Shown here: piece by piece, positions 16,638 through 25,755 of the stretch
Position numbering within the stretch: position 1 is the first letter of the stretch
Layout: each line of letters starts with the position of its first letter
NCBI RefSeq assembly: GCF_900104895.1
Contig: NZ_LT629742.1
Coordinates: 124,001 to 188,000 of the forward strand
DNA: 64,000 bases
Direction of reading: 5' to 3'
DNA from: Microterricola viridarii
GTDB lineage: Bacteria > Actinomycetota > Actinomycetes > Actinomycetales > Microbacteriaceae
Notes under the pieces: model-generated
The model's input: the letters and a program-made list of their open reading frames with translations, nothing else
Told to the model about the DNA's origin: nothing
Database searches by the model: none
Position numbers and translations under genes: made by a program

Positions 16638-18215
16638 CTACTGAACGCGCGTGAAGTTCAGCGCGAAGTCGGCGAGCAGGCGTGCGCCGTAGCCGGTCGC
16701 CCCGGCCGAGCGCCACGCGTCGTCGGAGTCGGACTGCATCGTGCCGGCGATGTCCAGGTGCGCCCAGGGCAGCCCGTCCACGAACTCGTTGAGGAACAGT
16801 GCGGCGGTCGTCGCGCCGGCGAAGCGGCCGCCGATGTTGCCGAGGTCGGCGATGTCGGAGTCCAGCTGCTTGCGGTACTTCTTCTCCAGCGGCAGCTGCC
16901 AGGCCGGCTCGTCGACGGTGGCCGCCGCATCCAGCAGCTGGTCGACGACGTCCTGGTTGTTGCCGATCACGCCGGCCGTCGCCTGGCCGAGTGCCATCAG
17001 CACGGCGCCGGTGAGCGTGGCGATGTCGACGATCGCGTCGGGCTTCTCCTCCGCGGCGAGCGCGAGGGCATCCATCATGACCAGGCGGCCCTCGGCATCC
17101 GTGTTCTTCACCTCGACGGTGGTGCCGTTGCGGGCGATCAGCACGTCGCCGAGCTTGGTCGCCGTGCCGGAGGGCATGTTGTCGGTGCACATCAGGAAGC
17201 CGGTGACCTCGGTCTCCACGCCGAGGTCGCGGAGCGCGGTGAACGCGCCGAGCACGGCCGCCGCGCCGCCCATGTCCATCTTCATCAGCAGGTGCATGGG
17301 GTCGGAGGGCTTGAGGCTGATTCCGCCCGAGTCGTACATGATGCCCTTGCCGACGAGGGCCAGGTGGCCGCGCTCGGCGGGGGCACCGGATGCCGGCGTG
17401 TAGTGCAGCTTGACCATGCGCGGCTCTTCGTGGCTGCCGGCGTTGACGCCGAGCAGGCCGCCGCAGCCGAGCTCGATGAGCGCCTGCTTGTCGAACACCT
17501 CGGCACTGAAGCCGTGCTGGGCGGCCAGCTCGACGGCGAGGTCGGCGATGTTCGTGGCGGTCAGGTGGCCGGGAGGGTTGTTGCAGAGGTCGCGCGCGAC
17601 GTTGGCGGCGCGGGCGCCGATCACGGCGTGGCGCACGGCCTCGGCGGCGCCGTCGATGTGGGCAGCGCCGCGCAGCTCGAGCGTCTCCAGCGCGGTGCCC
17701 TTCGGCTTCGCCTTGAGGGCGTTGAAGCGGTAGCGGGCCAGCAGCACGCCCTCGACGAGTGCGTCGACGCCGGCCGCGTCGAGCGCGGCAGAGGATCCGA
17801 GCGCGCTGATGGAGGCGAGGTCCAGCCCGATGCGGGCGTGGCTGGCCGCGGCGCGCGCGAAGGCGGCGCCGGCGTCGCGCAGGGCGTTCGCGGCGGCATC
17901 CGCTGCGTCGGCGTCGACCTGCTCACCCTCCAGCGCGGCCAGCTCGAGGCTGCCGAGCCCGACCGCGATCGCCAGGGCGCCGGATGCCGTGAGCACGGTC
18001 TGCGTCTGGCCGGCCTTGCCCTCGAAGCCGAGCGTCGCCAGCTGCTCGCGCGTGGCGCCGAGCTGCGGGGCGACGTCGCCTTCTGCGGCGACAAAGTAGC
18101 CCGTGGCGTCCAGCTCCGGCGAGAACTCGTCGACGAAGACCACCGTGGCGGGCGCCGCCTGGGAGGGCAGCCGGGCGAAGTCGCCCGGGATGAGGGTGTG
18201 GTCGAGTTCGGGCAT
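16638..18215 (-). CDS. pepA: Leucyl aminopeptidase, M17 family
   Basis: A 525-residue cytosolic zinc/manganese aminopeptidase. The catalytic domain shows KGIMYDSGGISLKP (metal-binding Lys and Asp), KMDMGGAAAVLGA and NTDAEGRLVMMDAL, the NTDAEGR signature of M17. The N-terminal domain is the less conserved hexamer-forming part. Length is normal. GAGGAGA lies just before the ATG at 18215. Upstream is an array of GTTC-GCGC-like units (18229-18312). It releases N-terminal residues during peptide turnover. Confidence 0.95.
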   Translation of the reverse strand: MPELDHTLIPGDFARLPSQAAPATVVFVDEFSPELDATGYFVAAEGDVAPQLGATREQLATLGFEGKAGQTQTVLTASGALAIAVGLGSLELAALEGEQVDADAADAAANALRDAGAAFARAAASHARIGLDLASISALGSSAALDAAGVDALVEGVLLARYRFNALKAKPKGTALETLELRGAAHIDGAAEAVRHAVIGARAANVARDLCNNPPGHLTATNIADLAVELAAQHGFSAEVFDKQALIELGCGGLLGVNAGSHEEPRMVKLHYTPASGAPAERGHLALVGKGIMYDSGGISLKPSDPMHLLMKMDMGGAAAVLGAFTALRDLGVETEVTGFLMCTDNMPSGTATKLGDVLIARNGTTVEVKNTDAEGRLVMMDALALAAEEKPDAIVDIATLTGAVLMALGQATAGVIGNNQDVVDQLLDAAATVDEPAWQLPLEKKYRKQLDSDIADLGNIGGRFAGATTAALFLNEFVDGLPWAHLDIAGTMQSDSDDAWRSAGATGYGARLLADFALNFTRVQ

Positions 18216-18228
18216 TGGCGTCTCCTCG

Positions 18229-18312
18229 GTTCGGCGCGGTTCTTCTGCGCGGTTGTTCGGCGCAATTGTTCAGCGCTGTTCAGCGCAGTTGTTGAGCGCA
18301 ATTGTTCAGCGC
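18229..18312. repeat. Seven-unit degenerate repeat upstream of pepA
   Basis: Units of the form (GTT)GTTC(A/G)GCGC start at about 18229, 18239, 18252, 18266, 18278, 18288 and 18301, spaced 10-14 bp. The array spans roughly -14 to -97 relative to the pepA start, just beyond the ribosome site. It could be a row of protein-binding sites or replication slippage; no regulator can be named. Confidence 0.7.
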
Positions 18313-18381
18313 GGTGTCTCAGTGTGGTTCCTGCGGGCGGAGGCGTGAGCGTGGCCCGTACTCCTCAGGCTAACGCTGCGG

Positions 18382-20073
18382 CTAGCGCGCGTCGGCTTCG
18401 GCCGCGGCGATCTCCGCGTCGTCCCGCTCCTCGTCGCCGCGCCGCGGGTTGGTCTCCAGCAGCTCGGGCAGGTCGCCGGGCAGGCGGTTCGGCATCCGCC
18501 CCGCCGGCACGATCGCGAGCAGCGCGATGCCGGCCAGGCCGAGCAGCGAGATCTGCAGAGCGCGCAGGCGCGCCTCGGCGTTGATCTCGAACGCGGCATC
18601 CGCCTGGACCTGGTCCGCGGTCGTCGCATCGAGCACAACGGCCAGCTGCTCGTTGGTGAGGAAGTTGACGTTGTTCATGTCGACCTGCTCGATTAGCGAG
18701 GAGGGGATCTCCGGGTGGTCGTCGGCGGCGGTCTGGATGAGCGTGCCGAGCAGGGTCACGGCGAAGACGCTCGCGACGGCGATGCCGACGGAGCCGGACA
18801 TGTTGTGCACGAGACCGCGCCAGGCGCCGACGTCGCCGGCGAGGCGCTTGGGGGCGGCGGAGAGCAGCGTGTTGAAGACGAGGGCGACGATCGAGCCCTG
18901 GCCAAGGCCGAGCGTGATGAGGCCGATCACCACGAACGCCTGGCCCCAGCCGTACTGGATGGTGAAGGCGAGCAGGATCAGTCCGAAGGCCACGACGACG
19001 AAGCCGGCGCGGGCGATCTGCCGCGGCGGGAAGCGCTTGTACAGGCTGGCGACGAAGGTGCTGGCCAGGAAGATGGACAGCGTGTAGGGGATGATCGCGA
19101 GCGAGGTCTCGAAGCTGGTGCGGCCCTGCACCACCTGCAGGTACAGCGGGATGAGGAAGTTCGCGGCGGTGCCGACGAAGAGCATCATCGCCATGCAGGC
19201 GGTGATCGCCTTCTCCTTGCTGCTCTTCAGCACGGCCAGGTCGAAGATGCGCGGCTTGCCGGCCTTCTGCTGCTTGCGGATCCAGGAGAAGAACAGCTGG
19301 CCGACGATGATGCCGGCCACGATCAGGACCGGGGCCGGCGAGACCCCGAGAATGTTGAACGGCGCGTCATCCGTCGCCAGAACGGCGCCCCAGCTGGCCA
19401 GGCCGCTGAAGCCGAAGCTGAGCAGGATCACCGACACGGCGGCGTAGAGCGCGCCCACCCAGTCGATGAGCAGGTCCTTCTGCGGCTCGATCCTCTTCAG
19501 CCGGAAGCTGAGGGCGAGGTTGATGACGGCGAGGCCGACGATGAGCGCGAACGACCAGCGCCAGCCGATCGTCGACGCGAAGGCGCCGGCGATGAGCAGC
19601 GCGAGCACGCCGGCCGCCGGGATGGCGGCGGCGAGCAGGCCGATCGAGCGGGCCTGCTGCTCGCCCTTGAAGTTGCTGGCGATGAACACGGTGAGGGCGG
19701 GCGCGATCAGGGCGATCACGGCACCGGATGCCGCCTGCGCCACGAACAGCATCGCCGGCGTCTGGGCGAGCGCCACGACCGCCATCGCCAGTCCGTGGAT
19801 GACGACGGCGATCTGGAACACCAGGCGGGTGCCGAAGCGGGCGCCGATCTTGGCGCCGAGCAGGATGAACGCCGCCATGGCGAAGGTGCCCGCCGTGATC
19901 GCGGTGCCGACCGACGTGGCCGGCGTGTCCAGGTCGCTCGTGATGCCGGCCATCGACACGGTGAGCGCGTTCACGGCGAAGGACGCCTGGATCTGGGTGA
20001 GGACGACGACGATCAGGGGTAGCCACGAGGCTTTCGCCGCCACGTTGACGGCTGCACTGGACTTCGTGGACAT
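18382..20073 (-). CDS. MFS transporter, DHA2-like (14-helix) drug exporter
   Basis: A 563-residue protein with about 14 hydrophobic helices, the count of the DHA2 drug:proton antiporter group. The loop between helices 2 and 3 reads GAKIGARFGTRLVF, an MFS motif-A variant, and the GVLALLIAGAFASTIGWRWSF segment is the antiporter motif C region. The C-terminus is a long acidic cytosolic tail. Substrate unknown. The gene sits between pepA and doxX, all on the minus strand, with gaps of 110-170 bp, so it is probably transcribed by itself. Confidence 0.85.
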   Translation of the reverse strand: MSTKSSAAVNVAAKASWLPLIVVVLTQIQASFAVNALTVSMAGITSDLDTPATSVGTAITAGTFAMAAFILLGAKIGARFGTRLVFQIAVVIHGLAMAVVALAQTPAMLFVAQAASGAVIALIAPALTVFIASNFKGEQQARSIGLLAAAIPAAGVLALLIAGAFASTIGWRWSFALIVGLAVINLALSFRLKRIEPQKDLLIDWVGALYAAVSVILLSFGFSGLASWGAVLATDDAPFNILGVSPAPVLIVAGIIVGQLFFSWIRKQQKAGKPRIFDLAVLKSSKEKAITACMAMMLFVGTAANFLIPLYLQVVQGRTSFETSLAIIPYTLSIFLASTFVASLYKRFPPRQIARAGFVVVAFGLILLAFTIQYGWGQAFVVIGLITLGLGQGSIVALVFNTLLSAAPKRLAGDVGAWRGLVHNMSGSVGIAVASVFAVTLLGTLIQTAADDHPEIPSSLIEQVDMNNVNFLTNEQLAVVLDATTADQVQADAAFEINAEARLRALQISLLGLAGIALLAIVPAGRMPNRLPGDLPELLETNPRRGDEERDDAEIAAAEADAR

Positions 20074-20203
20074 TCGTTCCCCTCACTCATGGACGGTGCG
20101 CCGTGACCGTGCACCGGAGCATCGCTGCCCCCTGATTACTCGCGATGCTAGCGCAGACGACACGCCGCGCCCCGCACGCCCCGCCGCGCCCCGCAGGCCG
20201 TTC

Positions 20204-20563
20204 TTAGACGAGCCAGAGCACCCCGACGGCCAGTGCGAAGACGGCGAGCACGCCGTTGATCGGCAGCGAGGAGAACTCCCGGCGGCGCACGTGCACGACG
20301 GCGGCCACGATCTGCACGAGGACGAGTGCGAAGGCGGCGACGACCGTGAGCCACGGCAGGATCCCGGTTGCCTGCGGCAGGACGAGGCCCAGGCCGCCGA
20401 GGACCTCGAGCACGCCGATGGTCTTCACCTGGCTCGGCTTGAAGCTGTTCACCCACGGCATCTTCGTGCCGATCGTCTCGTAGGGCGTCGTGGCCTTCAT
20501 GAACCCGGCCAGCAGGTAGAGGGCGGCGAGGACGCCGGTGGCGATCCAGAGTGCGATGGTCAT
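20204..20563 (-). CDS. DoxX-like membrane protein
   Basis: A 119-residue four-helix membrane protein with the DoxX pattern: ALYLLAGFMKATTP after helix 1, then a VLEVLGGLGLVLP segment and two more helices. The start MTIALWIATG at 20563 has GGGAGA upstream. The family is poorly understood; some members are quinone-linked. It is divergent from an HxlR regulator, and an operator-like dyad lies between them, so it is probably an HxlR target responding to an electrophile or redox signal. Confidence 0.85.
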   Translation of the reverse strand: MTIALWIATGVLAALYLLAGFMKATTPYETIGTKMPWVNSFKPSQVKTIGVLEVLGGLGLVLPQATGILPWLTVVAAFALVLVQIVAAVVHVRRREFSSLPINGVLAVFALAVGVLWLV

Positions 20564-20600
20564 GTGTTCTCCCAGAGTCGGTGGATGCGGGCATCCGATG

Positions 20601-20619
20601 GTTACGATTAGTGAGTAAC
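20601..20619. promoter_or_regulatory. Candidate HxlR operator between doxX and hxlR
   Basis: GTTAC (20601) - 9 bp - GTAAC (20619) forms a dyad in the divergent promoter region; a second dyad GGTGCG-TCA-CGCACC lies at 20666-20680. HxlR proteins typically bind such TAC/GTA inverted sites. Inferred from position and symmetry only. Confidence 0.4.
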
Positions 20620-20707
20620 GCACGGACAGTCAGTCATCATTCCGCACTGGGGCCCTGCACTTCTCGGTGCGTCACGCACCTGAAGGTAAGTAATGGAGGC
20701 GTTCGAC

Positions 20708-21106
20708 ATGGCTGAGACAGGCATCGATGGGACCCTGGAGGACCGGGGGCCGTGCAGCGCCGGCCATTCGGGCAGCGGCCTGATCAAGGACGTGCTGGCC
20801 CGCATCGGCGACAAGTGGAGCCTGCTCGTCATCGGCATGCTCGACGCCGGCCCGCAGCGCTTCACCGCGCTTCACCGCAACGTGACCGGCATCTCGCACC
20901 GCATGCTCACCCACACCCTGCGCCAGCTACAGCGCGACGGGCTCGTCTCGCGCACCAGCTACCCCGAGATTCCGCCGCGCGTCGAGTACGAGGTCACGCC
21001 GCTCGGGCGCACCCTGATCGAGCCGGTGCTCGGCCTCGTGCGCTGGGCGGATGCCCACCACGACGAGATCCAGCAGAGCAGGGCGGCGTACGACGCGGAG
21101 CTCTGA
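20708..21106 (+). CDS. HxlR-family winged-helix regulator
   Basis: A 132-residue MarR-like regulator. Typical HxlR landmarks: CSAGHSGSGLIKDVLARIGDKWSLLVIGML, then RFTALHRNVTGISHRMLTHTLRQLQRDGLVSR as the recognition helix and wing (each written here as the visible block pieces RIGDKWSLLV and ISHRMLTHTL). A Cys at the start of the fold is the usual redox-sensing position. Start choice: ATG 20708 follows GGAGG by eight bases; ATG 20693 follows GAAGGT and would add five residues. It likely represses the divergent doxX. Confidence 0.87.
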   Translation: MAETGIDGTLEDRGPCSAGHSGSGLIKDVLARIGDKWSLLVIGMLDAGPQRFTALHRNVTGISHRMLTHTLRQLQRDGLVSRTSYPEIPPRVEYEVTPLGRTLIEPVLGLVRWADAHHDEIQQSRAAYDAEL

Positions 21107-21235
21107 GAGCTCGCCCCGCGCCGGGCGAATTATTCCTTGCCCTTCGCCAGCATCGTGGGGGTAGCCTGAAGCAAAGAATGACTCGGTGGGGTGTTGTTCC
21201 CCCGGGCCTGGCAACTGCAGCACGCGGAGGTCGAC

Positions 21236-21742
21236 ATGTCACCCAAGCCCACCGGACGATTCGCCCACCGCGATGACGGCCTCTACCTGCTGCTGGACCG
21301 GCTCTTCGCCGCACCGATCGCGGACGTCTGGTTCAGCCTGACGAATCCGCACGAGATGGAGAAGTGGATCGGCACCTACACCGGGCAGCCGTACACGGGC
21401 GGGGTCAAGTTCCGCATGACCAGCGAGCCGGAGGCCGAGTGGGAGTACGTGAGCATCCTGGAGTGCCACGCCCCGCACAGCTTCCTGGCCGAGTCGCGGG
21501 AGGGGCCGGACAAGATGCGCGTGTTCTGCCACCTCACCGAGGCCGGCGGCCTGACCACGCTGACCCTCGGCCAGCGCCTGCACAACCCCACTGAGGCCGC
21601 GACCATGGGCCCCGGCTGGGACTACTACCTCGACCGGCTGATCGCCGCCCGTGCGGGCAAGACGCTGCCGGAGTGGGAGCACTACTACCCCGCGCACGCC
21701 AGCTATTACAAGGAGCTGGTGGTTCCCGGCAAGAGCGCGTAG
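21236..21742 (+). CDS. SRPBCC (AHSA1-like) domain protein
   Basis: A 168-residue soluble protein with the START/AHSA1 hot-dog-like pattern: LYLLLDRLFAAPIADVWFSLTNPHEMEKWIG at the start (beta strand, then the FxxPxxxVW helix), FRMTSEP...WEYVSILE and a C-terminal long helix around GWDYYLDRLI. GGAGG fixes the start at 21236. The family binds hydrophobic ligands; no enzymatic role can be named. It is co-directional with a membrane transporter gene starting 90 bp downstream. Confidence 0.8.
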   Translation: MSPKPTGRFAHRDDGLYLLLDRLFAAPIADVWFSLTNPHEMEKWIGTYTGQPYTGGVKFRMTSEPEAEWEYVSILECHAPHSFLAESREGPDKMRVFCHLTEAGGLTTLTLGQRLHNPTEAATMGPGWDYYLDRLIAARAGKTLPEWEHYYPAHASYYKELVVPGKSA

Positions 21743-21832
21743 GCGCGTCAACGCGGCATCCGCTCCCCCGGCAGGACATACTGTTGGCAACGAGTCGGTC
21801 GCCACGAGGCTGCCACAACGAGGGGGCCACCC

Positions 21833-22933
21833 ATGCCACGCGGAACGATCGTGCACCGCGCACGCGCAGAGCAGCACAACCCGAAGCCGAGCATGTTCCA
21901 CGAGCACCCGCTGCGCTGGGGCTTCACGGTGACGATCGGCGTGCTCATCGCGCTGGTGCTCGCGCTCACGCTGTTCAACCTCAGCTCGGTGCTGATCTCG
22001 GTTTTCGCCGCGCTGTTCATCGCCCTCGGGCTCGACCCACTGCTGCGTTGGTTCCAGAAGCTCGGGCTGCCGCGGGGCTGGGCGATCGTCACCGTGATCG
22101 CGCTCATCGTCGGGCTGATCGCCACGATCCTGCTCATCGTGATCCCGTTCCTGGTCGGTCAGATCCAGGAATTCGTGCGCACAGTGCCCGCGCAGTTCGC
22201 TGCGCTGGAGTCGAGCGGCTGGTTCGCCCAGCTCGACGAACGCACCGGCGGCGTCATCGGCAACATCACCGACTGGGCCCAGAAGACGATCTCCGACCCG
22301 AAGTTCTGGGCGACGATCGGCGGCGGGGCGCTGCAGGTGGGCGTCGCCGTGACGGATGCCGTGAGCAGCGCCTTCTTCGTCGCGGTGCTCACCATCTGGT
22401 TCGTGGCGGGCCTCGACACCATGAAGATCGCCGCCTACTCGCTCGTCGCGGCATCCCACCGTGAGGTGTTCAGCGGGTACGCCAACAGGATCTTGGACTC
22501 GGTCGGACGCTACCTGAGCGGCATGGTCGTGCTGGCGTTCATCAACTCGGTGTTCAGCGTGATCGTGCTCAGCCTGGTCGGCGTGAGCTTCGCGTTCATC
22601 GTCGGCGTCATCGTGTTCTTCATCACGCTGATCCCGCTCATCGGTACGGTCATCACGACGGCGTTCATGACGGTCATCGCGCTCTTCGTCTCGCCGACGG
22701 CGGCACTGATCACCCTGATCTCGATGCTGATCTACATGCAGGTGGAGGCGTACATCCTCACCCCGCGCGTGATGAGCAAGGCGGTGCAGGTGCCCGGCTC
22801 GATCGTGCTGATCTCGGCCCTCGCCGGCGGCACGCTGGCCGGCCTCGGCGGCGCGCTCGTGGCGATCCCGATCTCGGCCGGCATCATCCTGCTGATCCGC
22901 GAGGTGCTGATCCCGGCGAAGGCCCGCAGCTAG
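21833..22933 (+). CDS. AI-2E family transporter (PerM/TqsA-like)
   Basis: A 366-residue membrane protein with the eight-helix layout of the AI-2E/UPF0118 family. Helix pairs near the N-terminus are followed by an amphipathic domain (residues about 105-160), then FFVAVLTIWFVAGL, a GRYLSGMVVLAFINSVF block and the LIPLIGTVI motif. Members export the autoinducer AI-2 or act as cation antiporters; the substrate here is open. The start is ATG 21833. Confidence 0.83.
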   Translation: MPRGTIVHRARAEQHNPKPSMFHEHPLRWGFTVTIGVLIALVLALTLFNLSSVLISVFAALFIALGLDPLLRWFQKLGLPRGWAIVTVIALIVGLIATILLIVIPFLVGQIQEFVRTVPAQFAALESSGWFAQLDERTGGVIGNITDWAQKTISDPKFWATIGGGALQVGVAVTDAVSSAFFVAVLTIWFVAGLDTMKIAAYSLVAASHREVFSGYANRILDSVGRYLSGMVVLAFINSVFSVIVLSLVGVSFAFIVGVIVFFITLIPLIGTVITTAFMTVIALFVSPTAALITLISMLIYMQVEAYILTPRVMSKAVQVPGSIVLISALAGGTLAGLGGALVAIPISAGIILLIREVLIPAKARS

Positions 22934-22981
22934 GGGATCCCGCGGCTCCCCTCCCCACGTCGACTCCCCTCCCCACGTCGG

Positions 22982-23311
22982 CTGAGGGAGCGAGGAACGA
23001 GCGACCGAAGCCCCGGAGCCAACCCGAACCGCTGGTCGAGTAGCGAGGAACGAGCGTATCGAGACCCCGCACGAGAGACGGTCTCCCGCCGGAAACCGGG
23101 TCTCGATACGGCCCTAGCGGGCCTACTCGACCACCGGGAGATCTGCACGTCGGCTCGAGGGCGCCGGTCTCGCGCGGTTGGCTTCGGTCGCTGGCGCTCC
23201 CTCGAGCCAACGGGACTGGGTCGACCCGCGCCGCCCCTCCGCTCCCCACGTCGGCTGGAGGGCGCCGCGCCGCGACGAAGGAGCAGCGCAGCGCCCGAAG
23301 CCCCGAGCGGA
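22982..23311. repeat. Second patch of A/B/C intergenic repeats
   Basis: It contains one cruciform B module (23032-23133), one A module (23179-23211), one C module (23252-23310), and an inverted A-like stretch (about 22976-23022). It lies between the convergent AI-2E transporter and copper ATPase genes and accounts for most of the gene-free stretch 22934-23345. No coding signal was seen in it. Confidence 0.88.
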
Positions 23312-23345
23312 TCCACGGACACCGCAGCCTGCGGCATCCGCGCGA

Positions 23346-25652
23346 TCAGGCGACCGGCGCGCGCTGCCCGCGCACGGCCGGGGCGAGGCGCGCGGGGTCG
23401 AGGTTGATGCGGCGCAGCAGCTGGGCGTTCAGCGCGACGACGATCGTCGAGAGCGACATCAGCACGGCTCCTGCCGCGGGCGAGAGCACGAAGCCGACCC
23501 CGGCCAGCACTCCGGCGGCCAGCGGCACCGAGATGACGTTGTAGCCGGCCGCCCAGACCAGGTTCTGGATCATCTTGCGGTAGCTCGCGTGCGAGAGCTC
23601 GATGATCGAGAGCACGGCCCGCGGGTCGTTGGCGGCCAGCACGACGCCGGCCGACTCGACGGCCACGTCGGTTCCGGCTCCGATCGCGATGCCGACGTCG
23701 GCGCGGGCCAGCGCGGGGGCGTCGTTCACGCCGTCGCCGACCATCGCCACCGTGAGTCCGCGCGCCTGCAGCTCGGCCACCTGCGCGGCCTTGTCGCCGG
23801 GCAGCACCTCGGCGAACACCTCGTCGATGTCGAGGTCGGCGCCGACCGCATCCGCCACCTGCTTGGCGTCACCCGTGATCATGGCGACCCGGATGCCGCG
23901 CGCGTGCAGTGCCGCGATGGCCGCGCGCGACTCGGCGCGCACCTCGTCCTGCAGGGCGAAGGCGCCCAGCACAGCGGCCGCGGGCACGGCTGCCGCGGGC
24001 ACGGCTGCCGCGGGCACGGCTGCCGCGGCGGAGCCGGCGCGCACCAGGTACAGCACGGAGGCGCCGCGGGCCTTCCACCCGTCGACCTCCTGCTGCATTT
24101 CGGCCGGCACCTCGAGGTTCTCGTCCGCGAGCAGGCGCGGGCCGCCGACCGCGTACTCGGCGCCGTCGACGACGGCGCGCACGCCGATGCCGGTGAGGGA
24201 ACGGAAGTCGGCGACGTGGCCGAAGCGCGCCTCGTCCTCTGGCGCGGCGGCATCCGCACGCTGGGCGGCCTCGGCGAGCGCGGCGGCCACGATGGCGCGG
24301 GCCACCGGGTGCTCGCTCGACTGCTCGGTCGCGGCGGCCAGGCGCAGCACCTCGCCGCGCTGCTGACCGCCGGCGACGGCGACATCCGTCACCGCGTGCT
24401 CGCCCTTGGTGAGGGTGCCGGTCTTGTCGAACAGCACGACCTCGACGTGGCGCATGCGCTCGAGGGCGAGGCGGTTCTTCACGAGCACGCCGGCGCGGGC
24501 CGCGCGCTCGGTCGAGATCGCGATGACCAGCGGGATCGCCAGGCCGAGGGCGTGCGGGCAGGCGATCACGAGCACCGTGACGGTGCGGGTGATGGCGTCG
24601 TCGACGCTGCCGAGCAGCATCCAGGCGATGAAGGTGAGGACGCCGGCCCCGGCGGCGAAGTAGAACAGCAGCGCCGCGGCGCGGTCGGCGAGCGCCTGGG
24701 CGCGCGAGCTGGAGGCCTGGGCCTCGGCGACGAGGCGCTGGATGCCGGCGAGCGCGGTCTGGTCGCCGACGGCGGTCACCCGCACCCGGATGGCGCTGTC
24801 GGTGGCGACGGTGCCGGCCACGACCGTGTCGCCGACGGCGCGCGGCACGGCGGCGGACTCCCCCGTGATCATCGACTCGTCGAGTTCGGCGGCGCCGTCG
24901 ACGATCACGCCGTCGGCCGGGACGCGGGCACCGGAGCGCACGAGCACGACGTCGCCGGCGGCGAGCTCGCCGATGGCCACCTCGGTGATGTCGTTGCTGG
25001 TGGCGGCGCCGTTGACTCTCTCGGCGGTGTCCGGCAGCAGGGCCGCGAGGGCGTCGAGGGCCCCGGATGCCGCGCCGAGTGCCCGCATCTCGATCCAGTG
25101 GCCGAGCAGCATGATGACGATGAGGAGCGCGAGCTCCCACCAGAAGTCGAGGTCGAGCCCCCAGCCGAGGCTCGTCGCCCAGGAGGCGATGAAGGCGACC
25201 GAGATCGCCATCGAGATGAGCGTCATCATGCCGGGCTGGCGGCTCTTGAGCTCGCGCACCGCGCCCTGCAGGAAGGGCAGGCCGCCGTAGAAGAAGATGA
25301 CGGTGCCGAGCACCGGGGCGATCCAGGTGGATCCGGGGAACTCGGGCAGGTGGTAGCCGAGCAGGTGCGCGACCATCGGGCTGAAGATCACGACGGGGAT
25401 GGAGAGCACCAGGCTCCACCAGAACTTGTCGCGGAACATCGCGACGCTGTGCCCGGCGTGCTCGCCATGCGAGTGCACGGCGTGGTCGTCCATGTCGTGG
25501 CCGGCGTGGCCGCTCATGTCGTGGCCGGCGTGCTCGTGGGCGGCCATGTCGTGGGCACCGTGCTCGTGCGAGCCCGGGTAGTGGCCGGTCATCTCGTGGC
25601 TGGCATGGCTCGTGTGCGCGTCATCCGCCCCGTGTCGTGTCTCGTTCTGCAT
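23346..25652 (-). CDS. copB: Copper-translocating P-type ATPase, CopB-like
   Basis: A 768-residue P1B ATPase. The first 70 residues are a His/Met/Asp-rich cytosolic metal-binding tail (repeated HAGHDM-like units) instead of a CxxC domain. The membrane metal site is CPH (ACPHALGLAIP), the CopB group motif. Other landmarks are the TGES actuator (MITGESAAV), the phosphorylated Asp in DKTGTLTKGE, SEHPVA in the nucleotide domain and GDGVNDAPAL. An in-frame run of four AAAVP-like units from a 15-bp tandem repeat (23980-24030) extends the nucleotide-binding domain. A near-perfect CsoR operator lies 33 bp upstream, but no csoR gene is nearby. Role: copper export. Confidence 0.92.
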   Translation of the reverse strand: MQNETRHGADDAHTSHASHEMTGHYPGSHEHGAHDMAAHEHAGHDMSGHAGHDMDDHAVHSHGEHAGHSVAMFRDKFWWSLVLSIPVVIFSPMVAHLLGYHLPEFPGSTWIAPVLGTVIFFYGGLPFLQGAVRELKSRQPGMMTLISMAISVAFIASWATSLGWGLDLDFWWELALLIVIMLLGHWIEMRALGAASGALDALAALLPDTAERVNGAATSNDITEVAIGELAAGDVVLVRSGARVPADGVIVDGAAELDESMITGESAAVPRAVGDTVVAGTVATDSAIRVRVTAVGDQTALAGIQRLVAEAQASSSRAQALADRAAALLFYFAAGAGVLTFIAWMLLGSVDDAITRTVTVLVIACPHALGLAIPLVIAISTERAARAGVLVKNRLALERMRHVEVVLFDKTGTLTKGEHAVTDVAVAGGQQRGEVLRLAAATEQSSEHPVARAIVAAALAEAAQRADAAAPEDEARFGHVADFRSLTGIGVRAVVDGAEYAVGGPRLLADENLEVPAEMQQEVDGWKARGASVLYLVRAGSAAAAVPAAAVPAAAVPAAAVLGAFALQDEVRAESRAAIAALHARGIRVAMITGDAKQVADAVGADLDIDEVFAEVLPGDKAAQVAELQARGLTVAMVGDGVNDAPALARADVGIAIGAGTDVAVESAGVVLAANDPRAVLSIIELSHASYRKMIQNLVWAAGYNVISVPLAAGVLAGVGFVLSPAAGAVLMSLSTIVVALNAQLLRRINLDPARLAPAVRGQRAPVA

Positions 25653-25684
25653 GGCGCATTCCCTCCGTCAGACGATTCAACCAT

Positions 25685-25701
25685 ATACCCCCTAGGGGTA
25701 T
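25685..25701. promoter_or_regulatory. CsoR-type copper operator upstream of copB
   Basis: Arms ATACCCC and GGGGTAT flank a CTA centre (25685-25701), matching the known CsoR-family operator pattern. It lies 32 bp before the copB start, overlapping the likely promoter. Copper-released repression by a CsoR repressor is the expected mode; the repressor gene is not in the window. Confidence 0.75.
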
Positions 25702-25755
25702 TCCGGGCTGGTTGGGCGGCGCGGTGGGCCGGAACGGTCGCAGAGCGGATGCCGC

